Positions 23,299 through 30,012 of a stretch of DNA of 35,315 nt are shown here, one piece after another. The notes beneath the pieces were generated by a model. The model did no database searches. It was given only the letters and a program-made list of their open reading frames with translations, and was not told the DNA's origin. Source of the stretch: Acetatifactor sp. (GTDB lineage: Bacteria; Bacillota; Clostridia; Lachnospirales; Lachnospiraceae); NCBI GenBank assembly GCA_029050705.1, contig JAIDME010000491.1:1-35315 (forward strand). Reading direction: 5' to 3'. Position 1 is the first letter of the stretch; each line of letters starts with the position of its first letter. Made by a program: the position numbers and the translations under genes.

Positions 23299-23304
23299 TA
23301 TAAT
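23299..23304 (+). promoter_or_regulatory. -10 box of the oligoendopeptidase F gene
   Basis: TATAAT with an upstream TGTGG lies 57 bases before the start codon. The -35 region (around GTGCAG, 23276-23281) is weak. Confidence 0.5.
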
Positions 23305-23360
23305 GATTCTACAAATGCAGAATTCAAGTTTATAAGCATAAGAAGGGAGTGCAGAAATAA

Positions 23361-25166
23361 ATGGCAGAGGAACTGAAGGACAGGAAAGACATACCGGAGG
23401 AGCTGACATGGGACTTGTCGCAGATATATGCTTCTGAGGAGGACATGTTCCGGGATGTGGAGGAAGTAAAGCGGCTGGCAAAGCATATTGTGGAGACCTA
23501 TAAGGGGAAACTGGACACTCCGGAGCGGATTGAGGCTTGTGTCACCGAGTACCGCAGGCTGGAGGAGTTGATGACTCTGGTGGGAAATTACTGTAACCTG
23601 GCGGTGGAAGTGGATTATTATGACAATTACAACCAGCAGCGCATGGGGAAAATAAGCCGTATGGGGGACGAGATCAACAGCAGCTTAAGCTTTGTGCGCA
23701 GCGAACTCATGGAGCAGCCGGACGAGGTTATCAGGAGCACCATCACGATCAGCAGCGGCAACAAATATTATCTGCAGGATGTTCTGCGGGACAAAGCCCA
23801 CAGGCTTCATCCGGAGGCGGAACGGGTGATGTCTGCGCTGGGACGCAGCATCTACGGAACGCCCTATGAGATTTATAATATTACCAAGCTTGCGGACATT
23901 AAATTTGCCCCCTTTACCGTGAACGGAAAGGAGTATCCTCTGGGCTATACCCTGTTTGAGGACGATTACGAGTATGAGCCGGACACGGCGGTGCGCCGGG
24001 CCGCATTTGCTGCTTTTTCGCAAAAGATCAGAGAGTATGAGAATGTGACGGCAACGGCCTACAATGCCAATGTGCAGACGGAAAAAGTGCTGGCGAAGCT
24101 CAGGGGCTTTGACTCTGTATTTGACTATCTGCTCTTTGAACAGAAGGTGAGCAGGGAGCTTTATGACCGCCAGATCGATCTGATCACGGAAAAGCTTGCT
24201 CCTCATATGAGAAAGTATGCGAAGCTGATTCAGAAGGTGCACCATTTGGACAAGATGACCTTTGCGGATCTGAAGCTGCCGGTGGATCCCGGTTATACGC
24301 CGGAGGTTACCATTGAGAAATCAAGGGAATACATAGAAAAGGGACTTGCCGTTCTGGGCGGGGATTATGTGGAGATGGTGCGCACGGCATACCGCGATCG
24401 GTGGGTAGACTTTGCGCAGAACAAGGGAAAATCCACAGGTGGTTTCTGTGCCAGCCCTTATGGCAGTCATTCCTACATACTGATGACCTGGAACAACAAG
24501 ATGTCGGATGTGTTTACCCTGGCTCATGAACTGGGACATGCAGGTCATTTCAAAATCTGCAACAGCACCCAGTCCATTTTTGACACAAATGTGTCCACCT
24601 ATTTCGTGGAAGCGCCGTCCACCATGAACGAACTGCTGATGGCACATTATCTGATGAAGACCAGCGAGGATAAGCGCTTTAAGCGCTGGGTGCTGTCCTG
24701 CATGGTGAGCAACACCTATTATCACAATTTCGTGACTCATCTTCTGGAGGCGGCTTACCAGAGAGAGGTTTACAAGCTGGTGGATGCCGGTGAGAGTGTT
24801 CAGGCGGAGCAGCTGAGCGGTATCATGCGCAGCACTCTGGAAAAATTCTGGGGTGATGCAGTGGAGATAAATGAAGGTGCGGAGCTGACATGGATGCGCC
24901 AGCCCCATTACTACATGGGACTGTATTCCTACACCTACAGCGCGGGACTTACCGTTGCCACTCAGGTCTGCAAGCGCCTGGAGACAGAAGGGGAAGCCGT
25001 TGCGGAGGACTGGAAGAAGGTGCTGGCCGCAGGGAGTACCCTGGATCCTGTGGGGCTTGCTGCTCTGGCGGGAATTGACATCACAACGGACGCGCCTCTG
25101 CTGGATACCATTGAAACCATCGGTTCCATGATTGATGAGATCTGTGAACTGACAGAGGAACTGTGA
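23361..25166 (+). CDS. pepF: Oligoendopeptidase F (peptidase M3B)
   Basis: A 601-residue cytoplasmic zinc oligopeptidase of standard length for PepF. The metal motif HExxH is in TLAHELGHAGHF, with the downstream Glu ligand in YFVEAPSTMNELLMAH. The N-terminal LTWDLSQIYASEEDM is the family start and the C-terminal YSYTYSAGL and LAALAGIDIT segments also match. It cleaves short peptides of roughly 7-17 residues. GAAGGGAG precedes ATG 23361. It is a single-gene unit ended by the bidirectional terminator at 25194. Confidence 0.96.
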   Translation: MAEELKDRKDIPEELTWDLSQIYASEEDMFRDVEEVKRLAKHIVETYKGKLDTPERIEACVTEYRRLEELMTLVGNYCNLAVEVDYYDNYNQQRMGKISRMGDEINSSLSFVRSELMEQPDEVIRSTITISSGNKYYLQDVLRDKAHRLHPEAERVMSALGRSIYGTPYEIYNITKLADIKFAPFTVNGKEYPLGYTLFEDDYEYEPDTAVRRAAFAAFSQKIREYENVTATAYNANVQTEKVLAKLRGFDSVFDYLLFEQKVSRELYDRQIDLITEKLAPHMRKYAKLIQKVHHLDKMTFADLKLPVDPGYTPEVTIEKSREYIEKGLAVLGGDYVEMVRTAYRDRWVDFAQNKGKSTGGFCASPYGSHSYILMTWNNKMSDVFTLAHELGHAGHFKICNSTQSIFDTNVSTYFVEAPSTMNELLMAHYLMKTSEDKRFKRWVLSCMVSNTYYHNFVTHLLEAAYQREVYKLVDAGESVQAEQLSGIMRSTLEKFWGDAVEINEGAELTWMRQPHYYMGLYSYTYSAGLTVATQVCKRLETEGEAVAEDWKKVLAAGSTLDPVGLAALAGIDITTDAPLLDTIETIGSMIDEICELTEEL

Positions 25167-25193
25167 GGATATGGGTGACATATTTTGCCGATG

Positions 25194-25227
25194 AAAATGC
25201 CGGGCCAACGAGTTGGCTCGGCATTTT
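25194..25227. terminator. Bidirectional terminator between pepF and the DUF4317-like gene
   Basis: AAAATGCCGGGCCAAC (25194-25209) and GTTGGCTCGGCATTTT (25212-25227) form a 16-pair stem with one G-U/A-C position and a 2-base turn. The A and T runs at the two ends serve both convergent genes. Confidence 0.88.
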
Positions 25228-25264
25228 CTATGGCAGAACAATCGGCTGCACGGCTCTTTCCGCA

Positions 25265-26410
25265 CTACTCATTATCTTCTTCCGCAATCCCCGGGCGGAC
25301 AGTGATGCCGTTGACTACAACGCCGCCGTCCAGGCGGATGACAAGGCACTGCTGGCCGCCTATGCTGCGGGTTTCGATGAGATCGGTGCGGTCAGGGCTG
25401 ACCTTGATGACAACATCGGGAGTCTTGACCTCGAAGGTTCGTGTGTTCATAACATTGCTGGCAAGCAGCGAGCCGGTTTCTCCTGCGGTCTCATCGTAGC
25501 GCATATCAAAAGCTTCCAGCTTCTCATTGGAAACGCCGCTGTCCGCAAGTATGGTTTTTACTTCTTTTCTGTCCAGTACAAGGGGTTCCGGTTCCTCCTT
25601 GTGCTCCTCAGCCATTTCGGCAAGCTTGTCATGGATATTTTTAACAATTTCAATGTCACAGTCCTCTCCCAGAGTTTCCTCAATCAGAGTCTGGAAGGTT
25701 TCTTTCTGAATGCCTGCGGACAGGGGCAGAGGGCAGCCTAAGATCTCACTTACAAATCCGTCTTTCAGCTCCTCGGAGTCTTTGGAGTAGTAGAGAGTGC
25801 TGTGGAGGTCACAGCTGCGATCCGTGAACGCCGGGAAGAGGAAACCTGCATCCGGAAGTCCCACCACCCAGTCTCGGATGCGGTTTCGGAAGGTGTTTTC
25901 CGCCGCGTCGTAGGACAGTCCCGGCTTGGAGAGTTCCACAGGGCAGATACATGTCAGCAGATATTCATAGATTTCGTCGGAGGCATCCTCCATTTCGATT
26001 CCGTCCCTGGTGCGCCCGGGCACGTCATAGACGTCGTGCACCACCAGGATCAGGTAATTGCCTACAAATTCATAGTTGGCGATAATCCTGTCGTAAAATT
26101 CCTCCAGCAGAGCGTCATCCTTAAGTTTGCTGTCCCTAAGACGCAGCAGGAACTCCTGGGTGCCGCCTTCCGCCTCGCTGTTTAAGGGGAATTCCAGAGT
26201 CAGCAGATTCTTGCCCAGAGTGCCGGACAGTGTCTTGCGCAGAATCTCAAAGTATTTGAACATCTCCTCCTCCGGCAGTGCCAGAAAGGCCTGCTTCAAT
26301 TCTGTTTTTTTATTCTTCTCGCCGTCCACATAACAGCCGCAGATGCGGGTGATGGAGCAGTTCTTCTGGGTGAGCAGCTTTTTGATTTCGGAAATATCCT
26401 GTTTTGTCAT
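25265..26410 (-). CDS. DUF4317-like protein
   Basis: A 381-residue soluble protein matching, from memory, the DUF4317 family common in Clostridia; its function is unknown. It starts MTKQDISEIKKLLTQKNCSI and has the conserved ICGCYVDGEKNK segment near residues 24-35. A central region mentions a DVYDVPGR stretch, and a beta-rich C-terminal end reads RSIGGQQCLVIRLDGGVVVNG. No enzymatic motif is apparent. GAAAGAGG lies upstream of ATG 26410. It is a single gene between convergent pepF and the fucosidase gene. Confidence 0.85.
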   Translation of the reverse strand: MTKQDISEIKKLLTQKNCSITRICGCYVDGEKNKKTELKQAFLALPEEEMFKYFEILRKTLSGTLGKNLLTLEFPLNSEAEGGTQEFLLRLRDSKLKDDALLEEFYDRIIANYEFVGNYLILVVHDVYDVPGRTRDGIEMEDASDEIYEYLLTCICPVELSKPGLSYDAAENTFRNRIRDWVVGLPDAGFLFPAFTDRSCDLHSTLYYSKDSEELKDGFVSEILGCPLPLSAGIQKETFQTLIEETLGEDCDIEIVKNIHDKLAEMAEEHKEEPEPLVLDRKEVKTILADSGVSNEKLEAFDMRYDETAGETGSLLASNVMNTRTFEVKTPDVVIKVSPDRTDLIETRSIGGQQCLVIRLDGGVVVNGITVRPGIAEEDNE

Positions 26411-26460
26411 ATTATATGTACCTCTTTCATTTGAAGTTGTAATTTGACTTGTTAATAGGC

Positions 26461-26490
26461 ATTATATCACAGCCGGGAAAAGCCGGGCAA
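26461..26490 (-). promoter_or_regulatory. Possible promoter of the DUF4317-like gene
   Basis: On the minus strand TTGCCC (26490-26485) and TATAAT (26466-26461) are 18 bases apart, about 50 bases before the start codon. Confidence 0.5.
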
Positions 26491-26531
26491 GTCTCCGGTG
26501 ATGCAGATGGCAGCAGGAATGAAAGCTGTTT

Positions 26532-27947
26532 TTATTCCTCGTTCCCTTCATATATTCCCAGAAACGCAAGTGTAGGCTCGGTTCTGGAGTCGGTGATCTT
26601 TATTCTGATGCGCTTTGTGACCACATTTTTCAGGGGAACGATACGCTTGTAGCCTATGACGGTTCCCCGGTAAACTTCAGTAAATCCGCCGTCAAACTCC
26701 GCTTCAACGATAAAGCTCTCCACCCGCTGGCTGCAAAGAATATTTTCCTTTAAAACAATGCAACCCACTGTGACGGGACTGCTCCATTCCGCGATAATTT
26801 CGGCGGTGGTTCTGTCCTTTGAGGAAATATAATATTCTCTGTAGTCGTCAGTTCTTGCAGCCTCAATATTGCCGCTGTCGGACGAGAGAACCGCATTTTC
26901 CAGAAGATTGGTACGGAACGTATTCCGGATATATTCTCCAAGCTCCGCAAGCCGTTTTACATCATTTTCGTGAAACAGGCCGTCGCGGGTCGGCGGGATA
27001 TTCAGCAAAAACGTTGCGTTGCCGCCCACGGAATGGTTGTAGATATGCACAAGCTCCTCCAGGCTGCGTACTCTGTCATCTTCGCTCTCATGCCAGAACC
27101 AGCCCGGACGGATAGAGGTGTTTACCTCTGCGGGATACCATATCAGCTTATTCTCGCTTTCCAATACGGCGCGGCTTCCAAGATCGCTGTCCCTTGCGTC
27201 AACCTTTCGCTGACGGAATTCCGCATCATCGCTGTGCTGGCTCTTTTCCGAAATGATCTCGCTGTCCTTTGCTCTTTCGGGAACAACGCTCCATTCCGAA
27301 ACGCGGGTGTGCCCCGCTTCGTTTCCGCACCAGCGTATATCGGGGCCGCATACGGAAATACAGGCGTTCGGCTGAAGCGTTCGTATTACGCTGTAGTACC
27401 TTTCCCAATCATAATATTGTTTTTTGCCGTTGGGACCCTCGCCGCATGCGCCGTCAAGCCATACGGAAAAGATCTCACCGTAATCTGTCAGCAGCTCGGT
27501 AAGCTGTCCCACAAAAAAATCATCGTAAGCCCTGCCCTGACCGTAAAGAGAGCAGTTTCTGTCCCATGGGGAGAGATAGACGCCGAATTTTATTCCGTGT
27601 TTTTTGCAGGCTGAAGCAGTTTCCCTTACAACATCCCCACGCCCGTCTTTCCAGGTCGAAGCCGCAACAGTGTGTTCTGTAAACCTGCTGGGCCACAGGC
27701 AGAAGCCGTCATGGTGCTTGCAGGTGAGGATCAGGCCTCTCATTCCGGCAGATTTTACAGCTTTTACCCATTGTTCCGGATCAAGTCTTTCGGGAGTGAA
27801 GATTAACGGACTTTCCGAACCGTCGCCCCATTCCCTGTCCGTAAAGGTATTTACGGTGAAGTGTATAAACGCATAGAATTCAAGCTGCTGAAACCGGAAC
27901 TGTCTTTCATGTGGTACAATTTTCGTAAGTCTTTCATCGTAAGTCAT
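26532..27947 (-). CDS. Alpha-L-fucosidase (GH29), cytoplasmic
   Basis: A 471-residue GH29 glycosidase. The family signature is the catalytic nucleophile in F-S-V-W-L-D165-G-A. The substrate-pocket segments FIHFTVNTFTDREWGDG, LTCKHHDGFCLWPS and KFGVYLSPWDRN are present, and the C-terminal third (about 330-471) is a beta-sandwich. The acid/base Glu is not fixed in this family. No signal peptide is present, so it should act on imported fucosylated oligosaccharides such as those from mucin or milk glycans. ATG 27947 follows GGGGGAGGAA. A TATAAT lies upstream on the minus strand (27983-27978). It stands alone without a transporter. Confidence 0.93.
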   Translation of the reverse strand: MTYDERLTKIVPHERQFRFQQLEFYAFIHFTVNTFTDREWGDGSESPLIFTPERLDPEQWVKAVKSAGMRGLILTCKHHDGFCLWPSRFTEHTVAASTWKDGRGDVVRETASACKKHGIKFGVYLSPWDRNCSLYGQGRAYDDFFVGQLTELLTDYGEIFSVWLDGACGEGPNGKKQYYDWERYYSVIRTLQPNACISVCGPDIRWCGNEAGHTRVSEWSVVPERAKDSEIISEKSQHSDDAEFRQRKVDARDSDLGSRAVLESENKLIWYPAEVNTSIRPGWFWHESEDDRVRSLEELVHIYNHSVGGNATFLLNIPPTRDGLFHENDVKRLAELGEYIRNTFRTNLLENAVLSSDSGNIEAARTDDYREYYISSKDRTTAEIIAEWSSPVTVGCIVLKENILCSQRVESFIVEAEFDGGFTEVYRGTVIGYKRIVPLKNVVTKRIRIKITDSRTEPTLAFLGIYEGNEE

Positions 27948-28027
27948 GATTTCCTCCCCCAAAATTTACTTGGCTATATTATAACACTTCCTCTTGTGCG
28001 GTGGAAAGGATTTTACAGCGAAAAAAG

Positions 28028-28055
28028 TTGCTTTATTTGCCAGCTTTGATATAAT
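28028..28055 (+). promoter_or_regulatory. Promoter of mscL
   Basis: TTGCTT (28028-28033) and TATAAT (28050-28055) are 16 bases apart, about 70 bases upstream of mscL. Confidence 0.6.
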
Positions 28056-28125
28056 GATGGCATGGCGACACAAAAGTAACATGATGGTAAGGTGACTGAT
28101 CGATAAAAGAAAGGACAAGCTGCAT

Positions 28126-28578
28126 ATGAGTAAGGGAAAGGGAAAAGAAAAGGGTTTTATTGCGGAATTTAAGAAGTTTATTACCCGGGGCAATGTGATG
28201 GATATGGCAGTGGGCGTGATCGTAGGAGGCGCGTTTACCTCTATTGTGACCTCGCTGAACCAGGATATACTGACCCCCATTCTTGCAATTTTCGGCGGGA
28301 CGGATTTCAGTTTCCTGACATTGACTCTGGGTAAGGGTGAGGACGCTCCTGTACTCAATTACGGGAATTTTATTACGGCCGTTATTAATTTCCTGATCAC
28401 GGCGCTGGTGATTTTCCTGATGATCAAACTGATCAATAAGGTGGGCGATAAGCTGAGCCACAAGGAGGAAGAGAAGCCTAAGGCGCCCACTACGAAAAAA
28501 TGTCCTTTCTGTATGAGTGAAATTGCGATCGAGGCCACAAGATGTCCTCATTGTACCTCAAAACTGGACGAAGCCTGA
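28126..28578 (+). CDS. mscL: Large-conductance mechanosensitive channel with C-terminal zinc ribbon
   Basis: A 150-residue MscL that releases solutes on hypo-osmotic shock. The N-terminal FKKFITRGNVMDMAVGVIVGGAFTSIV is the diagnostic amphipathic helix and TM1, and TM2 is FLITALVIFLMIKLINK at about residues 88-105. Instead of the usual short helical bundle, the C-terminal end carries a zinc-ribbon of two CxxC knuckles (CPFCMSEIAIEATRCPHC, residues about 126-143). Such fusions occur in Firmicutes, and their role (assembly or redox sensing) is unknown. ATG 28126 was chosen for the MSKGKGKEKG start, which precedes the channel core directly. Confidence 0.95.
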   Translation: MSKGKGKEKGFIAEFKKFITRGNVMDMAVGVIVGGAFTSIVTSLNQDILTPILAIFGGTDFSFLTLTLGKGEDAPVLNYGNFITAVINFLITALVIFLMIKLINKVGDKLSHKEEEKPKAPTTKKCPFCMSEIAIEATRCPHCTSKLDEA

Positions 28579-28597
28579 AAGGCGGAGATTACTCGAA

Positions 28598-29653
28598 ATG
28601 GCTCAGGGGAAAATACGAAAGAAGTGCATATGTACAGCCGCGGGCTTTTGTATACTCTGTCTTTTGACGGGCTGCGGGGGAGTCGGAGAGAGAACGGCCA
28701 ATGCCACGCAGATGATACAGAATCTCGATTATGAGGGTGCGCTGGAGGAACTGGCAGCGGCGGAGGAAGCGGGTGAGAACCTGAGGCTGATTGAACGCTC
28801 CAGAGGGATCGCCTACATGGGGCTTACGGACTACGGTCAGGCAGCGGAAGCCTTTTTGCGCTCACTTGCCTACAGCAACGGCTTTGTGCAGAATATAGAT
28901 TTTGACACCAATTACTATCTCGCTGCCGCCTATACCAAGGATGGCCGGTACAGTGAGGCGGAGGATGCCTATAATGCTATTCTGGCGCTGCGGCCTGATG
29001 AGGAGGATGCGTATTTCCTGCGGGGGAATGTGCGGATGAATCTGGGAAATTTTCAGGGGGCAAAAGAGGACTTTGACAAAGTTCTTTCCATGGATGCCAG
29101 AAATTATGACAGACTGATAGAAATTTATGAGATACTGGCATATTTCGGCTACAAGGAGGATGGACAGGAGTACCTGCAGACAGCTCTTGCCGCCGGAGAC
29201 AAGAAAATGAGCAATTTCTCCAGAGGGCGCATTTATTACTATCAGGGAGAATATCAGAAGGCATGTCTTGCGCTGGAGGAAGCCAGAGGAGAGGGCAGCG
29301 CTGAAAGCTATCTCTATCTGGGGCGTGCCTATGAAGCTACAGGGGATTACAATTATGCGGCCAGCGTTTACACCAGCTACCTTGGACAATATGAGGCGAA
29401 TGCGGAAGTTTATAACCAGCTGGGACTTTGCGAGATGGCAAAGGGGGAGTATGCCAAGGCGCTGGAAGCGTTTCAGGCGGGAATGCAGCTTGAGAACAGT
29501 ACCATGATGCAGGCGCTGTCTTTCAATGAAATTGCGGCATATGAGTATTTGGGAGAATATGAGCGTGCTTACGTGCTGATCAACAATTATTTAAAAAACT
29601 ATCCTGACGACCAGCAGGCCCGCAGGGAGTATGATTTCCTTTCGACGAGATAA
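28598..29653 (+). CDS. TPR-repeat lipoprotein
   Basis: A 351-residue lipoprotein. The signal peptide MAQGKIRKKCICTAAGFC ends in the lipobox L23-T-G-C26, so C26 is the lipidated residue. About eight tetratricopeptide repeats fill the rest (for example YMGLTDYGQAAEAFLRSL and YLGRAYEATGDYNYAASVY), giving a protein-protein scaffold outside the membrane. ATG 28598 is taken as the start because it gives the proper lipobox and follows the mscL stop by 19 bases; an upstream start at 28517 would lie inside mscL. Probably co-transcribed with mscL. Confidence 0.9.
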   Translation: MAQGKIRKKCICTAAGFCILCLLTGCGGVGERTANATQMIQNLDYEGALEELAAAEEAGENLRLIERSRGIAYMGLTDYGQAAEAFLRSLAYSNGFVQNIDFDTNYYLAAAYTKDGRYSEAEDAYNAILALRPDEEDAYFLRGNVRMNLGNFQGAKEDFDKVLSMDARNYDRLIEIYEILAYFGYKEDGQEYLQTALAAGDKKMSNFSRGRIYYYQGEYQKACLALEEARGEGSAESYLYLGRAYEATGDYNYAASVYTSYLGQYEANAEVYNQLGLCEMAKGEYAKALEAFQAGMQLENSTMMQALSFNEIAAYEYLGEYERAYVLINNYLKNYPDDQQARREYDFLSTR

Positions 29654-29680
29654 TCCGGCCGGGAGGAGTAAAGCTTCCTG

Positions 29681-29828
29681 TCAGAGAGATAGTCTTGCCT
29701 GCAGAAATTCTGCATATTCTATGAGATGATTTACGGTGCTGCTGTCAAAGGTGGGCACCGTATTTATAATGTCTTCTCGCAGTTGTAGATGGTGCCTTCC
29801 TTTCTTCTTTAGTATTCCTGAATATTAA
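29681..29828 (-). pseudogene. Possible gene remnant opposite the nrdD leader
   Basis: On the minus strand an open frame of about 48 codons without an ATG ends at TGA 29681. Its sequence looks protein-like (REDIINTVPTFDSSTVNHL then IEYAEFLQARLSL) rather than random. No ribosome binding site is seen. It may be the 3' end of a decayed gene, or chance. Confidence 0.25.
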
Positions 29829-29884
29829 AACGGCGGTGACGTTGATTGTTTTGTTTGAATTATTTATTTATTTTGTGCAGAAAG

Positions 29885-29932
29885 ATACAATATATTCCGC
29901 TTTGTAAAAAAATGTACCACCATATCTTGTAT
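29885..29932. promoter_or_regulatory. Probable NrdR box pair upstream of nrdD
   Basis: Two 16-base sites resemble the NrdR consensus acaCwATATaTwgtgt: ATACAATATATTCCGC (29885-29900) and CCACCATATCTTGTAT (29917-29932). Each matches at about 12 of 16 positions by eye. Their starts are 32 bases apart with 16 bases between, the three-turn spacing typical of NrdR pairs. They end six bases before the nrdD -35 box, where NrdR could block transcription. Confidence 0.6.
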
Positions 29933-29938
29933 CTCTCG

Positions 29939-29967
29939 TTGACTTGCCATCTAAATAATGCTATAAT
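29939..29967 (+). promoter_or_regulatory. Promoter of the nrdD-pyrF-thrH operon
   Basis: TTGACT (29939-29944) and TATAAT (29962-29967) are 17 bases apart, almost the sigma-A consensus, about 45 bases ahead of ATG 30013. Confidence 0.85.
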
Positions 29968-30012
29968 TGATACAGCGCGGTTTTGCCGCAAGGATATGCA
30001 GGGAGGTTTTGT

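Larger units (their letters stand above)
29654..29984. other. Non-coding region between the TPR lipoprotein and nrdD
   Basis: Apart from the possible remnant and the NrdR boxes, the stretch holds a perfect small palindrome GCAGAA-A-TTCTGC (29701-29713) and a 7-pair stem ACGGTGC (29733-29739) / GCACCGT (29755-29761) followed by ATTTATAAT. The stem could be a weak terminator for the lipoprotein gene. I see no other gene here. Confidence 0.5.

Noticed and set aside
24321-25265. 314-codon minus-strand frame
   Set aside because: It is antisense to oligoendopeptidase F with no recognisable motif or ribosome binding site.
26411-26531. Possible terminator CAGC...GCTG-TTTTTATT (about 26508-26537)
   Set aside because: The stem has only four pairs and no gene ends just upstream on the plus strand.
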